A stretch of DNA of 64,000 nt from Deferribacteraceae bacterium UBA6799 (GTDB lineage: Bacteria > Chrysiogenota > Deferribacteres > Deferribacterales > Geovibrionaceae), in the NCBI GenBank assembly GCA_002452335.1, contig DKFJ01000007.1:293833-357832 (forward strand), given 5' to 3'. The position numbers were made by a program, and so were the translations under genes. Shown piece after piece: positions 33,384-43,147 of the stretch. Under the pieces are notes generated by a model. The model made no database searches. It was not told the DNA's origin and worked only from the letters and a program-made list of their open reading frames with translations. Each line of letters starts with the position of its first letter. Positions within the stretch are counted from its first letter, which is position 1.

Positions 33384-35349
33384 ATCTATCCCTGTTCTCT
33401 GCTACCACAAAGTTTCCTACAATGACGGCATCACGCCGGACAGGTTCGAGGAACACCTTAAATACCTGAAAGACAACAACTACTCTGTAATTTCCGCGCG
33501 CATGCTTGTGGATTTTATGAAAAACGGAGCGGAAGTGCCTGAGAAACCCGTGGTGCTGACATTTGACGACTGCTTTCTGGACAACTGGGTATACGCCATG
33601 CCTATGCTGGAGAAATACGGCTGGAGAGGCGTATTCTTCTGTATAACGGACTTTACAGGCAAAGGCGACCCAAGACCTCAGATGGGCTCAGAAAACCTGC
33701 CGGAGATCAAGCCAGCCACCGAGAGCTATATAGAGGCCATCAGCGGAGACAAGACCCAGTTTCTGAACGAAGCCGAGCTGAAAGAGGCGCACAGAAAAGG
33801 ACACGAGATATACAGCCATACCTGCACCCACATGATGACATTCCGCAATATCAAAAGCCGCGGGGCATATCCCAAGAAATATCACTGGGGCATGGCGTGG
33901 ATATACGGCGGAATGCACGATGGCGACATACTCTATCAGAAAGCCTCCGCCTATGCCTTTGACGGCGTAAAGCCGGACGGGGACGGTTTTAGTGCCAGAA
34001 CCACAAAAGAACGCTACGACTTCTGCCTGGATGAATATAAACGAAGCCGCAAATATCTGGAAGACCTTCTGGGCGTGAACGATCTGGACATGTTCTGCCA
34101 TCCCTGGGGAGATTTCGACGATGTGAACACTCAGGCGCTCAGAGATGCCGGCTACACCGCGGCTTTCACTCTGGAGCGTTTTTCCAACTGTGTCGGCGAA
34201 GACCCGATGTATATCAACAGAATAGGCGTTGGTTTCAAAACAGAGGTGAAGTGGCTCAAAAGCAAGCTGAACATCTACAGCAACAGACTAACGGCAAAGC
34301 TGTTTTTCAAGAAATTCACCAAAAAGGGCGAGATAAACAGAATCCTTTATATCACCGACTCCACAAAATTCTCCAGCGGCGGCATACGTCAGCTGATGTA
34401 TAACCTCAGAGGACTTTCTGAAATGGGCTTCCGCCCTGTGCTCATATGCAAAAAAGACTCGGAGATAGCCGAAATGGGCGCTAAATACGCCGATGTGAGA
34501 TACGCCGATTTCTCTTCCGTGTTCAGAGCGGCTGACGACGTGAAAAAAGTAATCAGCGAATTCAACCCAAACATAATACACACCTATCACAACAAGGCTC
34601 ACAAAGCCGCCGTGATAGCTAAGATAAAATCCGGCACCAAAGCGAAGCTGTTTGTAAACAGAGGCGTTCTGGCGAAACCCGGCAACCTGCTCTACTACAT
34701 CAACCCGTTCGTAAACGGGTTCACCGTTAACTCTAAAGAATGCGCAAAGGTTTTGGCGTCCAGATTTATAAACAAAAAAAAGATCAACCTCATCCATAAC
34801 GGCATCGACACTTCCGTTTTCAACCCGAAAGCCGGAGCTGGAAAGACCCGTGTGGTCTACATAGGCAACGAAGCCCCTGTGAAGGGCTGCGACCTGTTCT
34901 ATAAGGCAATATCCCAGGTGAATGACGTTGAGTTTCAGCCTGTGGTCATAGGGCTGGCAGAGGCATGGGAAAAGGACGGGATAATCTCCACCGGAAAACT
35001 GAGAGACGTACAGAATGAGCTGTTCGAGGGCGATATATTCGTTCTCAGCTCCCGCTCGGAGAGTTTTCCGAATGTTCTGCTGGAAGCGATGGCGTGCGGC
35101 ATGGCGGCTGTCTGTTTCAACGTGGGAGCGGTTAGCGAGATAATAGAGGACGGCGTGAACGGTTACATAGTTCCTCAGGAAGACACCAAAGCGCTGGCGT
35201 CTAAAATAGAATATCTGCTGAAAAACCCCGAGATAAGATCCGAAATGGGCAAAAAAAACCGGCAGGATGTCACCCGCCGGTTCTCATATCATTCTAAGTG
35301 TATTAATCTGCTGAAACTTTACAGCGGGGAGACGTTCAGAAGTTTCTGA
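33367..35349 (+). CDS. Fusion: NodB-type polysaccharide deacetylase + family 4 glycosyltransferase
   Basis: A 660-residue two-enzyme protein. The N-terminal half is a polysaccharide deacetylase with catalytic TFDDCF (D67-D68) and the metal site SHTCTH (H151, H155); a loop of about 60 residues interrupts the middle of the barrel. From about residue 317 a full GT4 glycosyltransferase begins with ILYITDSTKFSSGGIRQL; its donor-site motif SRSESFPNVLLEAMACG is near 565. There is no signal peptide, so both act in the cytoplasm. It might remove an acetyl or formyl group from a lipid-linked sugar and then extend it (inference). The 3' end overlaps the convergent M23 gene by 31 bp. Confidence 0.88.
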   Translation: MQSKNKSIPVLCYHKVSYNDGITPDRFEEHLKYLKDNNYSVISARMLVDFMKNGAEVPEKPVVLTFDDCFLDNWVYAMPMLEKYGWRGVFFCITDFTGKGDPRPQMGSENLPEIKPATESYIEAISGDKTQFLNEAELKEAHRKGHEIYSHTCTHMMTFRNIKSRGAYPKKYHWGMAWIYGGMHDGDILYQKASAYAFDGVKPDGDGFSARTTKERYDFCLDEYKRSRKYLEDLLGVNDLDMFCHPWGDFDDVNTQALRDAGYTAAFTLERFSNCVGEDPMYINRIGVGFKTEVKWLKSKLNIYSNRLTAKLFFKKFTKKGEINRILYITDSTKFSSGGIRQLMYNLRGLSEMGFRPVLICKKDSEIAEMGAKYADVRYADFSSVFRAADDVKKVISEFNPNIIHTYHNKAHKAAVIAKIKSGTKAKLFVNRGVLAKPGNLLYYINPFVNGFTVNSKECAKVLASRFINKKKINLIHNGIDTSVFNPKAGAGKTRVVYIGNEAPVKGCDLFYKAISQVNDVEFQPVVIGLAEAWEKDGIISTGKLRDVQNELFEGDIFVLSSRSESFPNVLLEAMACGMAAVCFNVGAVSEIIEDGVNGYIVPQEDTKALASKIEYLLKNPEIRSEMGKKNRQDVTRRFSYHSKCINLLKLYSGETFRSF

Positions 35350-36497
35350 GTGTCTTTCACCATGCTGAATCTGCTGCTGCTGCCGTAGTTAAGATCTATT
35401 TTGGCTACATAGGGCTTCACAAACTCAGCAAAAGCTGTCCTCTCGCCTTTGGGCAGCTTCAGAGGGGGAGATGTGAAAGTCAGAGGATTAAGAAATCTGC
35501 TTCCCTGCTTGATACGGTAGTCAAGGTGCGGTCCGGAGGAAATTCCTGTTGAACCGACATAGCCTATCGTATCACCCTGAGATACCTTCGAACCCTTTCT
35601 TATCTTAGCGAATTTAGACAGGTGCAGATAGAGTGTCTCATATCCGTTGGCGTGTCTGATCTTCACATAGTTTCCGTTAAACTGATTATATTCCCTGTTC
35701 AGAACCACCCCGGATGCTGTGGCGTGTATGGGTGTGCCCACCGGAGCGGCATAGTCAACGCCGTGGTGAGGCAGATATTTGTTAAGCACGGGGTGCAGGC
35801 GTCTGCCTGTGTATGTTGAAGATATTCTGGAAAATTTCAGAGGGGCTTTCAGGAAGCCTCTTTTCAGAGATGTTCCGTCCGGTCTGAAATATCCTTTTGT
35901 GGTATCGGATTCATAATAGAGACCTCTGATGAGTTTCCCCTGATTTATGAAATCAGCTGCCAGAATTCTTCCATAGCCGATGAATTTGTCTTTAGCGAAT
36001 TTTTTCTCCACCAGCATGGTGAAGGAATCGCCCTTGCGCAGAGCGTGAAAGAAATCTATCTCCCATTCATAGATATCAGCCAGAATGAACGCCAGCTCTG
36101 GGTTTTCTCCTGACGCTGTCACTGCCTCCGTCAGGCTGGAATTCACAACACCTGACACCACGGATGTAATGGTGTAGACCGGATGCTTTGTCACCTTCAG
36201 GGTGTAGGCGTCGTCACCAAGCAGATTGATGGAGATATCGGTCAGGCTGTTCGGCGACAGAGTGACTGAAGCGGGAGACATCTTAACGATGGTTCCGATC
36301 TTCAGCGTAAAATCCGGCAGAACTTTTTTCAGATCTTTTTCCAGATTGATTATTTTAGGAGCTGACAGCTTGTCGGAAAAAATAGAGAAAAGGCTTTCAC
36401 CTGTCTGAACCTTATAGACCTCAGCATTGGCAAAAGCGGATGCGAATGAAAACAAAAGTATGATAACAAATATAAAAAGTTTAGGCGCCTGCTGCAT
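35319..36497 (-). CDS. M23 peptidase (MepM-like murein endopeptidase)
   Basis: A 392-residue exported peptidase that probably cleaves peptidoglycan cross-links. The signal sequence (about 1-27, ending FASAFANA) is followed by a LysM-like stretch (VYKVQTGESLFSIF), a middle domain, and the LytM domain with zinc ligands in HHGVDYA and HLDYR near 270 and 350. ATG 36497 is set by GAGGAGGAAG; the frame above it lies inside dedA. It overlaps dedA by 17 bp and ends the long operon that starts at pyrF or the PilZ gene. Confidence 0.9.
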   Translation of the reverse strand: MQQAPKLFIFVIILLFSFASAFANAEVYKVQTGESLFSIFSDKLSAPKIINLEKDLKKVLPDFTLKIGTIVKMSPASVTLSPNSLTDISINLLGDDAYTLKVTKHPVYTITSVVSGVVNSSLTEAVTASGENPELAFILADIYEWEIDFFHALRKGDSFTMLVEKKFAKDKFIGYGRILAADFINQGKLIRGLYYESDTTKGYFRPDGTSLKRGFLKAPLKFSRISSTYTGRRLHPVLNKYLPHHGVDYAAPVGTPIHATASGVVLNREYNQFNGNYVKIRHANGYETLYLHLSKFAKIRKGSKVSQGDTIGYVGSTGISSGPHLDYRIKQGSRFLNPLTFTSPPLKLPKGERTAFAEFVKPYVAKIDLNYGSSSRFSMVKDTQKLLNVSPL

Positions 36498-37098
36498 TCT
36501 TCCTCCTCGTTCTGTACCAGAGGGTATATCCCCCAACCACAACCGCAAGTAAACACATAGTTATTATAGTAATCGGCCTTAAATTCGTTTTAATTAGTTC
36601 AATATTATTACCAACGATATATCCCATAACCGCCAGCACAACAACCCAGATGCCCGCGCCGAAAGAAGTGTAAAAAACAAACTTCCCCATGTTCATCCCG
36701 GCAAGCCCGGCAGGAAAAGAGATATATTGTCTCACCACAGGAATCAGCCTTCCGGCGAAAGTGGTTATCTCTCCGTGGTTATTGAAATATTTTTCCATTT
36801 TATCAAGTTTTTCAGGAGGCAGCAAAAAGTATTTGCCGTATTTCAGCAGAAGCCCTCTGCCCATGTAGACAGCCAGAGCGTAGTTGACCAGAGCGCCGAT
36901 AACTGATCCGGCTATACCGCTGATCACCACCAGATATATGTTCATCTGCCCCTGAGCCGCCAGATATCCGGCAGGAGGAACGACAACTTCGCTGGGAAAA
37001 GGAACGAAAGAGCTCTCCAGAGCCATAAGGATAACTATCCCCGCATATCCCATTCCGTCAACGCTGTGCAGGATAAACTGCACGAAAGAATCAAGCAT
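36481..37098 (-). CDS. DedA/SNARE-associated family membrane protein
   Basis: A 205-residue inner-membrane protein with about five hydrophobic segments. The family signature FAGRLIPVVRQYISFPAGLAGM lies near residue 115, with the Glu of LESSFVPFPSEVVV near 33. DedA proteins act in undecaprenyl-phosphate or phospholipid flipping and affect envelope homeostasis. It overlaps recN by 8 bp and the M23 peptidase gene by 17 bp, consistent with envelope maintenance. Confidence 0.9.
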   Translation of the reverse strand: MLDSFVQFILHSVDGMGYAGIVILMALESSFVPFPSEVVVPPAGYLAAQGQMNIYLVVISGIAGSVIGALVNYALAVYMGRGLLLKYGKYFLLPPEKLDKMEKYFNNHGEITTFAGRLIPVVRQYISFPAGLAGMNMGKFVFYTSFGAGIWVVVLAVMGYIVGNNIELIKTNLRPITIITMCLLAVVVGGYTLWYRTRRKNAAGA

Positions 37099-38734
37099 TC
37101 CTCATATCCTCTGTCATCTCCATCGCCTGTCTGAGAGCGGATTCAGTGGCGCTTCCGGCTATCATGCCCGCCAGAACCTCCATCCGCCTGCTCTCCTCTA
37201 TTTCAGATATTTCAGTCTTAGCTATCTCATTATCCAGAGATTTAGTTATGTGAAAGTGTCTTGCTCCGGCGCATGCCACTACCGGCAGGTGTGTTATCAC
37301 TATAACCTGTCTGGAATCCGCCACATGTTTCAGCTTCACAGCCACCTGACGGGCGGTCTTTCCGCTGATGCCGGTGTCTATCTCATCGAAAACCAGAGTA
37401 TGCACTCTGTCTCTGGATGCGAACACCTCTTTCATCGCCAGCATCACACGGGATATCTCACCACCTGAAGCCACCTTCTGAATAGGTCCCGGCTCGAAAC
37501 CGGGGTTGGTGCTGATATAAAACTCCGCTCTGATACCTGCGGACGCATCTATATCCCCTGTTTCTTCAAACACCACCTTAAAGACAGAGTTCTTAAGCTC
37601 AAGTTCACTCAATCCGGCAATTATTTTATCTTCTATGAAATTTGCTGTTTTTCTTCTCTCTGCGTTCAGCGTGTCGGCATTTTTCAGGGCGTCTTTCTTC
37701 AGGTTTTCCAGCTCTTTTTCCAATACGTCCAGATTACCCGATCCTGTCTCCATGTCGTCCAGCTTGGCTCTGATCTCCGCACCGTAAGCCGCCACGGAAG
37801 CCAGATCTCCGCCGTATTTCTTTATCAGGGTATTCAGTTTGTATTTTCTGTCGATGAGCCTGTTCAGCTCGTCCGGATCCATCTCGCTGCCGTCCGCCAC
37901 AGACTCGATATTCGCCATGGTATCGTTCAGGGTGTATGTCATCTCCGCCAGGGTGTCCGCCGCCTTTGACAGAACCTCGCTGTATGATGATATACTGTTC
38001 AGGGCGGAAGCCGCAGAAGTGATCAGCTCATAGGCGTTCACCTCTCCGTCACGCAGAAGCCCCAGCGCGCGGGATGAATTGTCCAGTATCTTTTCCATAT
38101 TGGACATGACGTTTATCCTGTCCTCTATGCGGATGTCCTCGTCCAGATCGATTCGCAGCGATTCTATCTCGGAGAGCTGAAATTCCAGCATATCCTTCTC
38201 CCGCATCACCTGCGCCCTGTCTTTCCTGATGGACTCGATACGGTTCACCATCGCCCTGTATGCCTCATATGAGGCGGCGTAGGCGTTTTTAACTTTATCC
38301 GGGATGAGCGAGTCAACGAATGTTATATGGGTGGCGCTGTCCAGCAGCATCTGGTGTTCGTGCTGTCCGTGGATATCGCAGAAGCTGTTTGTCAGCTCCT
38401 TCAGCTGTTCCACGGTCGCCATGCGCCCGTTCACGAATATTCTGTTTTTTCCGGTTTTGTCTATCTCACGGCGGATGATGATGCCGTCAGATGTTTCGAA
38501 CTGCTCAGCCAGATCGTCGGATATGCCGTCCACGGCTGAAAACTCCGCCTCGACAACAATCTTTTTTTCCGGATCCCTGAACAGTGTGCGGTTGAATCTG
38601 GCTCCCAGAACGAGATTAAGAGCGCCGATAAAAACTGATTTTCCGGCTCCGGTCTCGCCGGTGATGATATTAAGCCCGTCAGCGAACTCAACGGAAACGC
38701 TCTCTATGACAGAAAGATTTTCCACACGGAGCAT
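37091..38734 (-). CDS. recN: DNA repair protein RecN
   Basis: A 547-residue SMC-like ATPase that holds broken DNA ends together during recombinational repair. Walker A is GETGAGKS near residue 30, a long coiled coil fills the middle (about 150-360), the ABC signature is in VASGGEISRVMLA, and Walker B is LVFDEIDTGISG. The start is ambiguous: ATG 38734 gives the usual MLRVENL opening, while GTG 38743 would overlap nadK and has GGCGGTG upstream. It lies directly after nadK, a common gene order. Confidence 0.95.
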   Translation of the reverse strand: MLRVENLSVIESVSVEFADGLNIITGETGAGKSVFIGALNLVLGARFNRTLFRDPEKKIVVEAEFSAVDGISDDLAEQFETSDGIIIRREIDKTGKNRIFVNGRMATVEQLKELTNSFCDIHGQHEHQMLLDSATHITFVDSLIPDKVKNAYAASYEAYRAMVNRIESIRKDRAQVMREKDMLEFQLSEIESLRIDLDEDIRIEDRINVMSNMEKILDNSSRALGLLRDGEVNAYELITSAASALNSISSYSEVLSKAADTLAEMTYTLNDTMANIESVADGSEMDPDELNRLIDRKYKLNTLIKKYGGDLASVAAYGAEIRAKLDDMETGSGNLDVLEKELENLKKDALKNADTLNAERRKTANFIEDKIIAGLSELELKNSVFKVVFEETGDIDASAGIRAEFYISTNPGFEPGPIQKVASGGEISRVMLAMKEVFASRDRVHTLVFDEIDTGISGKTARQVAVKLKHVADSRQVIVITHLPVVACAGARHFHITKSLDNEIAKTEISEIEESRRMEVLAGMIAGSATESALRQAMEMTEDMRNA

Positions 38735-38736
38735 GC

Positions 38737-39597
38737 TCAGCACTGAACACCGCCCCAGCCGAGTTTTTCCCTGATGAGGGCATAGTAATTCTTGTCCTTA
38801 GGCACGATCAACTGTGTGCAGCTGCTCGCCTTTTTCACTGTGATGGTCTTTTCTGTGTCCAGCTGGTGAAAGATCTGTCCGTCATAGGTGATGGACACCC
38901 TTTCGCCGTCTGTGTTGATCCTGATCTCTATTTCGCTGTCATCAGAGATGACTATAGGTCTGTTGGAAAGCCCCTGAGGGCAGATTGGAGTTATTATCAT
39001 ACTTTCGAGACTGGGGTGGACTATGGGACCGCCCGCCGCCAGACTGTATGCGGTGGAGCCAGTGGGTGTCGCCACGATCAGCCCGTCCGCTCTGTATTCG
39101 TTCACCAGCATTCCGTTGATGTATAGCGACATTTCTATGATACGGGCAACGTCCGCCTTGTTTATGACGAGGTCGTTCAGAACGTCTATCTCCAGAACTT
39201 TTTCGTCATCTTCCAGCAGATGAGAGTGGAGCTTCATCCTGCGCTCCATGCGGTAGTCGCCGTCCAGAACGGATTTGATGGCAGCCACAGCGTCAGACGC
39301 TCTGGTCTCTGTCAGAAAGCCCAGCCTGCCCAGGTTGATACCCAGAATAGGCGTCTCTTTCTTGCCCAGAATACGCACGGCGGAGATCAGAGTGCCGTCG
39401 CCGCCCAGAACTATAATCAGGTCGGCCTTTTCTTTTATCTCTTCATCGCTGTTATATATATCAGAGCCGAGCGCCTCGGCGGTGCGCTTCTCTCTGAGGA
39501 TCACTTTTCCGTGAGCCTCCAGAAAAGCCGTAATCTCCTCCAGCAGAGGACGAACCCTGTCACCGTGGGGCTTGGCAACTATAGCTATGTTCTTCAT
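38737..39597 (-). CDS. nadK: NAD kinase
   Basis: A 286-residue enzyme that phosphorylates NAD to NADP. The GGDGT motif is in LGGDGTLISAVR near residue 67 and the NE/D motif in ATPTGSTAYSLAAGGPIVHP near 180. The start ATG 39597 has AAGGGTGG and lies within the tlyA end (38-bp overlap). The tlyA-nadK-recN order is conserved in many bacteria, which supports all three assignments. Confidence 0.95.
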   Translation of the reverse strand: MKNIAIVAKPHGDRVRPLLEEITAFLEAHGKVILREKRTAEALGSDIYNSDEEIKEKADLIIVLGGDGTLISAVRILGKKETPILGINLGRLGFLTETRASDAVAAIKSVLDGDYRMERRMKLHSHLLEDDEKVLEIDVLNDLVINKADVARIIEMSLYINGMLVNEYRADGLIVATPTGSTAYSLAAGGPIVHPSLESMIITPICPQGLSNRPIVISDDSEIEIRINTDGERVSITYDGQIFHQLDTEKTITVKKASSCTQLIVPKDKNYYALIREKLGWGGVQC

Positions 39598-40384
39598 TAA
39601 CCACCCTTTTGATGATATTTTCTATTTTATCATCAAAGACTACGTCATTGTATACAAAATACACGAGATATTCAATATTTCCTTTTGCGCCCCTGATAGG
39701 CGACACGCAGAGCCCACGCAGGGAAAAACCGCTTTCACTTCCGTATCCTATCACCTCTCGGATGACCCGCTCATGCACGCTTTTATCCGTCACGATGCCG
39801 CCTCTGCCCACTTCCTGCTTCATCGCCTCGAACTGGGGTTTGATGAGGAACACGGCCTCCGATCCCTCACGGGAAAACTGCACGCAGGCGGGAATTATCA
39901 TCTTAAGCGATATGAACGACACATCGCAAACGAAGATATCAGCAAAAGAGCCTATCACATCGAAATCAATAGTGCGGAAATTGGTATTGTCCAGCACGGT
40001 CACACGTTCATCACGGGCAAGCCTGGGGTCGAGCTGTCCACGCCCGGTATCCACAGCGAACACGGATGACGCGCCGTTTGTCAGGGCGACATCGGTGAAA
40101 CCTCCGGTGGAGGCGCCTATATCTATGACTGTTTTGTTTTGAAAATTAATATGAAATTCGCCGACAGCCTTTTCCAGCTTCAGCCCGCCCCGGCTGGCGT
40201 ATTTGTTATGTGATTTCAGCCTCACCACGGCATCCGCAGACACCATGTCGCCCGCCTTGTCCACCCTGTGATCGTCCGCCACAACCAGCCCCGCCATGAT
40301 GAAGCGTCTCGCCTCGTCTATGTCGCTGACCAGCTCCAGAGAGACCAGCAGGCTGTCAATGCGCTCTTTTTTTGGTGAAGACAT
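39560..40384 (-). CDS. tlyA: TlyA-family rRNA 2'-O-methyltransferase
   Basis: A 274-residue protein with an N-terminal S4 RNA-binding domain (ERIDSLLVSLELV onward, 1-65) and an FtsJ-type methyltransferase domain with SAM motif DIGASTGGFTDVAL near residue 93. Relatives methylate C1409 of 16S and C1920 of 23S rRNA. The older name hemolysin is misleading. Its start codon overlaps the dxs stop by one base, and its tail overlaps nadK by 38 bp. Confidence 0.92.
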   Translation of the reverse strand: MSSPKKERIDSLLVSLELVSDIDEARRFIMAGLVVADDHRVDKAGDMVSADAVVRLKSHNKYASRGGLKLEKAVGEFHINFQNKTVIDIGASTGGFTDVALTNGASSVFAVDTGRGQLDPRLARDERVTVLDNTNFRTIDFDVIGSFADIFVCDVSFISLKMIIPACVQFSREGSEAVFLIKPQFEAMKQEVGRGGIVTDKSVHERVIREVIGYGSESGFSLRGLCVSPIRGAKGNIEYLVYFVYNDVVFDDKIENIIKRVVNEEHSYSCQAPR

Positions 40385-42243
40385 CAGGAAAGTTTCTGAA
40401 AAATCGACCCGGCTATGCTCTCAGCGTCCAGACCTATCAGTTTTCTGAGCTGTTTCACATCGCCGTGTTCTATGAACAGATCGGGAAGCCCGAATTTGAT
40501 TATTTTCGCGCAGACGCCGTGCTCCATCAGGATAGAGGATATCTCCTCACCGGCTCCGCCTTTTATACTGCCCTCCTCCACGGTAACCACCAGCCTTGCG
40601 CCTTTGGCGGCTTCGGCTATCACGTTATCGTTCAGAGGTTTTAAAAACCGCATATTCACCAGAGTGACACTGAGCCCGGCCTCTATGAGTTTGCTGTATG
40701 CCTTGTATGATTCCTCGAAAATGTGTCCGGCGGAGAACATCACCACGTCCTTTCCGCCGCCTATCAGCTCCGGTTCGCCTATAACCACAGGCTGTTCTGT
40801 GAGCTCAGGATAGTCTCCCGCCTCGCCTCTGGCATATCTGACAGCGCAGGGGGTCGTCATCCCTTCCGCCAGTTTCAGCATCTGCACCAGCTCATATCCG
40901 TCCTTGGGCAGCATCACCGTCAGATTGGGAATACAGCGCAGATATGACATATCGAAAGCGCCGTGGTGCGTCGGTCCGTCCGCTCCCACCAGCCCGCCTC
41001 TGTCCAGACAGAGTACCACGGGAAGGTTCTGAAGAGCGACATCATGTATTATCTGATCGTAAGCTCTCTGCATGAATGTGGAATACACAGCCACGAAAGG
41101 CTTGATCCCGCTGATCGCCATTCCGGCGGCGAATGTTACGGCGTGCTGTTCTGCTATACCGACGTCGAAAACTCTGTCGGGGAATTTCTCTTCCATCTGG
41201 TTGAGCCCTGTGCCGTCTTTCATAGCGGCGCTCACCGCTACTATCCGGCTGTTGTTCTCTGCCATCTCAGCCAGCGTCTCGCCGAAAATATCGGTATATG
41301 ATTTTTTACCCGGCAGCTTCACAGAATTGCCAGTGGCAATATCGAACGAAGCCACTCCGTGGAATTTCGACGGGTCAAGCTCGGCAGGCTCATAGCCTTT
41401 GCCTTTTTTAGTCATCACATGCACCAGAACGGGTCCGTCCACATTGTGGGCATTCTCCAGCGCCTTAACCACGTCTTTTATCCTGTTGCCCTGAACAGGA
41501 CCTATATATCTGAGCCCCAGCTCCTCGAAAAGGATACCGGGTGTAAAAAATCCTACCATGCCCTCTTCCATCTTTTTAGCGAGAGAGAGTATTTTATTTC
41601 CCAGAGGTTTTTCAGACAGATACGTCTGAACGTCTTTTCTCACACGGGTATAGAACTTGCCCGCCATCATATTGGACAGATAATGCGAAAAACCGCCCAC
41701 GTTAGGGCTGATGGACATTTCGTTGTCGTTCAGCACAACTATCATATCCTTGTCCAGATGCCCGAGGTTGTTTAATCCCTCGAAAGCCATTCCCGCGGAC
41801 ATGGCGCCGTCGCCTATGACAGCGACCACCTTGCGTTTGCGCCCGATGATGTCGTCAGCCACACGGATCCCCAGACCTGCGGATATCGATGTGCTGGTGT
41901 GTCCCACGCCGAAAGCGTCAAAGGGAGACTCGGCGGGCTTGTTAAACCCGGATATTCCCTTGAACTGTCTCAGAGTACAGAATCTGTCTTTTCTATCGGT
42001 GAGTATCTTGTAGGCGTACGACTGGTGTCCCACGTCCCAGACTATACGGTCGAATTCCGGACGGAAAACCTTCAGAAGCCCGATAGTCAGCTCCACCACA
42101 CCCAGACTGGGAGCGAGGTGTCCGCCTGTTTTCGAGCAGGTATCTATTATTCTCTGTCTGGTCTCCTGAGCCAGAGTCTCCAGACTCTCGTAGGTCAGGT
42201 CTTTTATATCGTCAGGGAGTTTTATTCCATCCAAAAAGCTCAT
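40384..42243 (-). CDS. dxs: 1-deoxy-D-xylulose-5-phosphate synthase
   Basis: A 619-residue TPP enzyme that joins pyruvate and glyceraldehyde-3-phosphate in the first step of the MEP isoprenoid route. The TPP motif is GDGAMSAGMAFEGLN near 150. The C-terminal transketolase domains carry FDVGIAEQHAVTFAAGMA and the DRGGLVGADGPTHHG segment. It lies next to ispA and tlyA, the usual cluster, and so feeds polyprenyl and quinone side-chain synthesis. Confidence 0.97.
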   Translation of the reverse strand: MSFLDGIKLPDDIKDLTYESLETLAQETRQRIIDTCSKTGGHLAPSLGVVELTIGLLKVFRPEFDRIVWDVGHQSYAYKILTDRKDRFCTLRQFKGISGFNKPAESPFDAFGVGHTSTSISAGLGIRVADDIIGRKRKVVAVIGDGAMSAGMAFEGLNNLGHLDKDMIVVLNDNEMSISPNVGGFSHYLSNMMAGKFYTRVRKDVQTYLSEKPLGNKILSLAKKMEEGMVGFFTPGILFEELGLRYIGPVQGNRIKDVVKALENAHNVDGPVLVHVMTKKGKGYEPAELDPSKFHGVASFDIATGNSVKLPGKKSYTDIFGETLAEMAENNSRIVAVSAAMKDGTGLNQMEEKFPDRVFDVGIAEQHAVTFAAGMAISGIKPFVAVYSTFMQRAYDQIIHDVALQNLPVVLCLDRGGLVGADGPTHHGAFDMSYLRCIPNLTVMLPKDGYELVQMLKLAEGMTTPCAVRYARGEAGDYPELTEQPVVIGEPELIGGGKDVVMFSAGHIFEESYKAYSKLIEAGLSVTLVNMRFLKPLNDNVIAEAAKGARLVVTVEEGSIKGGAGEEISSILMEHGVCAKIIKFGLPDLFIEHGDVKQLRKLIGLDAESIAGSIFQKLS

Positions 42244-42247
42244 ATGA

Positions 42248-43147
42248 TTAATTCTTTCTCTCTATTATAAACTTAGCAATCTCTCTGCACGGATCGGCCG
42301 TGTTGCCGTATACGGAGATGATCTCCATCGCCTCTTCAATCAGCAGTTCCGCCTTGCGGTGTGAGTCTTCAATACCATGAACAGCCGGATATGTCGCCTT
42401 GCCGTTGGCGGCGTCGCTTCCCACATCTTTGCCAAGCTCCTCCGTGGTGGAGGTGATATCCAGTATATCGTCAACTATCTGAAACGCAAGCCCTATGCGC
42501 ATTCCGTATTCAAACAGCCGCTTTTTATCTTCTTCCGTTCCGTAGCCGAGGATAGCCCCCAGCTCACAGCAGTATGCCAGCAGACGGGATGTCTTGTTGG
42601 TGTGGATATAATCCACTGTCTGGGCGTTGAAAACGCCTGACTCCGCTTCCATATCGGCGAACTGTCCGCCAACCATGCCTCTGTCTCCTGAGGCGTCAGC
42701 CAGCTTATAGGCAGCCTCCAGCATCAGGGCGGCGTCCACATCGGGGTTGATGTCTCTGTTGCACATCACCTCGAACGCCTTGGTCAGAAGCCCGTCCCCA
42801 GCCAGAATGGCTGTCGCCTCACCATATACCTTGTGGTTGGTGGGTTTGCCCCTGCGGTAGTCGTCGTCGTCCATAGCTGGCAGATCATCGTGTATCAGGG
42901 AATAGGTGTGGAGCATCTCCACAGCGGCGGCGAAAGGAGTCACCTTATCGAAATAGCCCTCGAATATGCCGTATGAGGAATATATCAGCGCCGGACGGAT
43001 GCGTTTTCCTCCGGCGAACAGGCTGTATCTCATGGCGTCTGTCAGCCCTTTTGTATGTGGGTTCGGACAGGTCATGTAGCTCTCGAAAAATTCCTCAACC
43101 TTAGCACCCCAGAAACCGAGGTAGCTTTTCATATTAAACTGGCTCAT
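42248..43147 (-). CDS. ispA: Short-chain polyprenyl synthase (farnesyl/geranylgeranyl type)
   Basis: A 299-residue trans-prenyltransferase with both aspartate-rich motifs: DDLPAMDDDDYRRG (first) and FQIVDDILD (second). The product is probably farnesyl diphosphate, inferred from the insertion in the first motif and the neighbours. ATG 43147 overlaps xseB by 14 bp and has GGAG eight bases upstream; the TTG codon before it is unlikely. dxs follows after 4 bp. Confidence 0.92.
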   Translation of the reverse strand: MSQFNMKSYLGFWGAKVEEFFESYMTCPNPHTKGLTDAMRYSLFAGGKRIRPALIYSSYGIFEGYFDKVTPFAAAVEMLHTYSLIHDDLPAMDDDDYRRGKPTNHKVYGEATAILAGDGLLTKAFEVMCNRDINPDVDAALMLEAAYKLADASGDRGMVGGQFADMEAESGVFNAQTVDYIHTNKTSRLLAYCCELGAILGYGTEEDKKRLFEYGMRIGLAFQIVDDILDITSTTEELGKDVGSDAANGKATYPAVHGIEDSHRKAELLIEEAMEIISVYGNTADPCREIAKFIIERKN

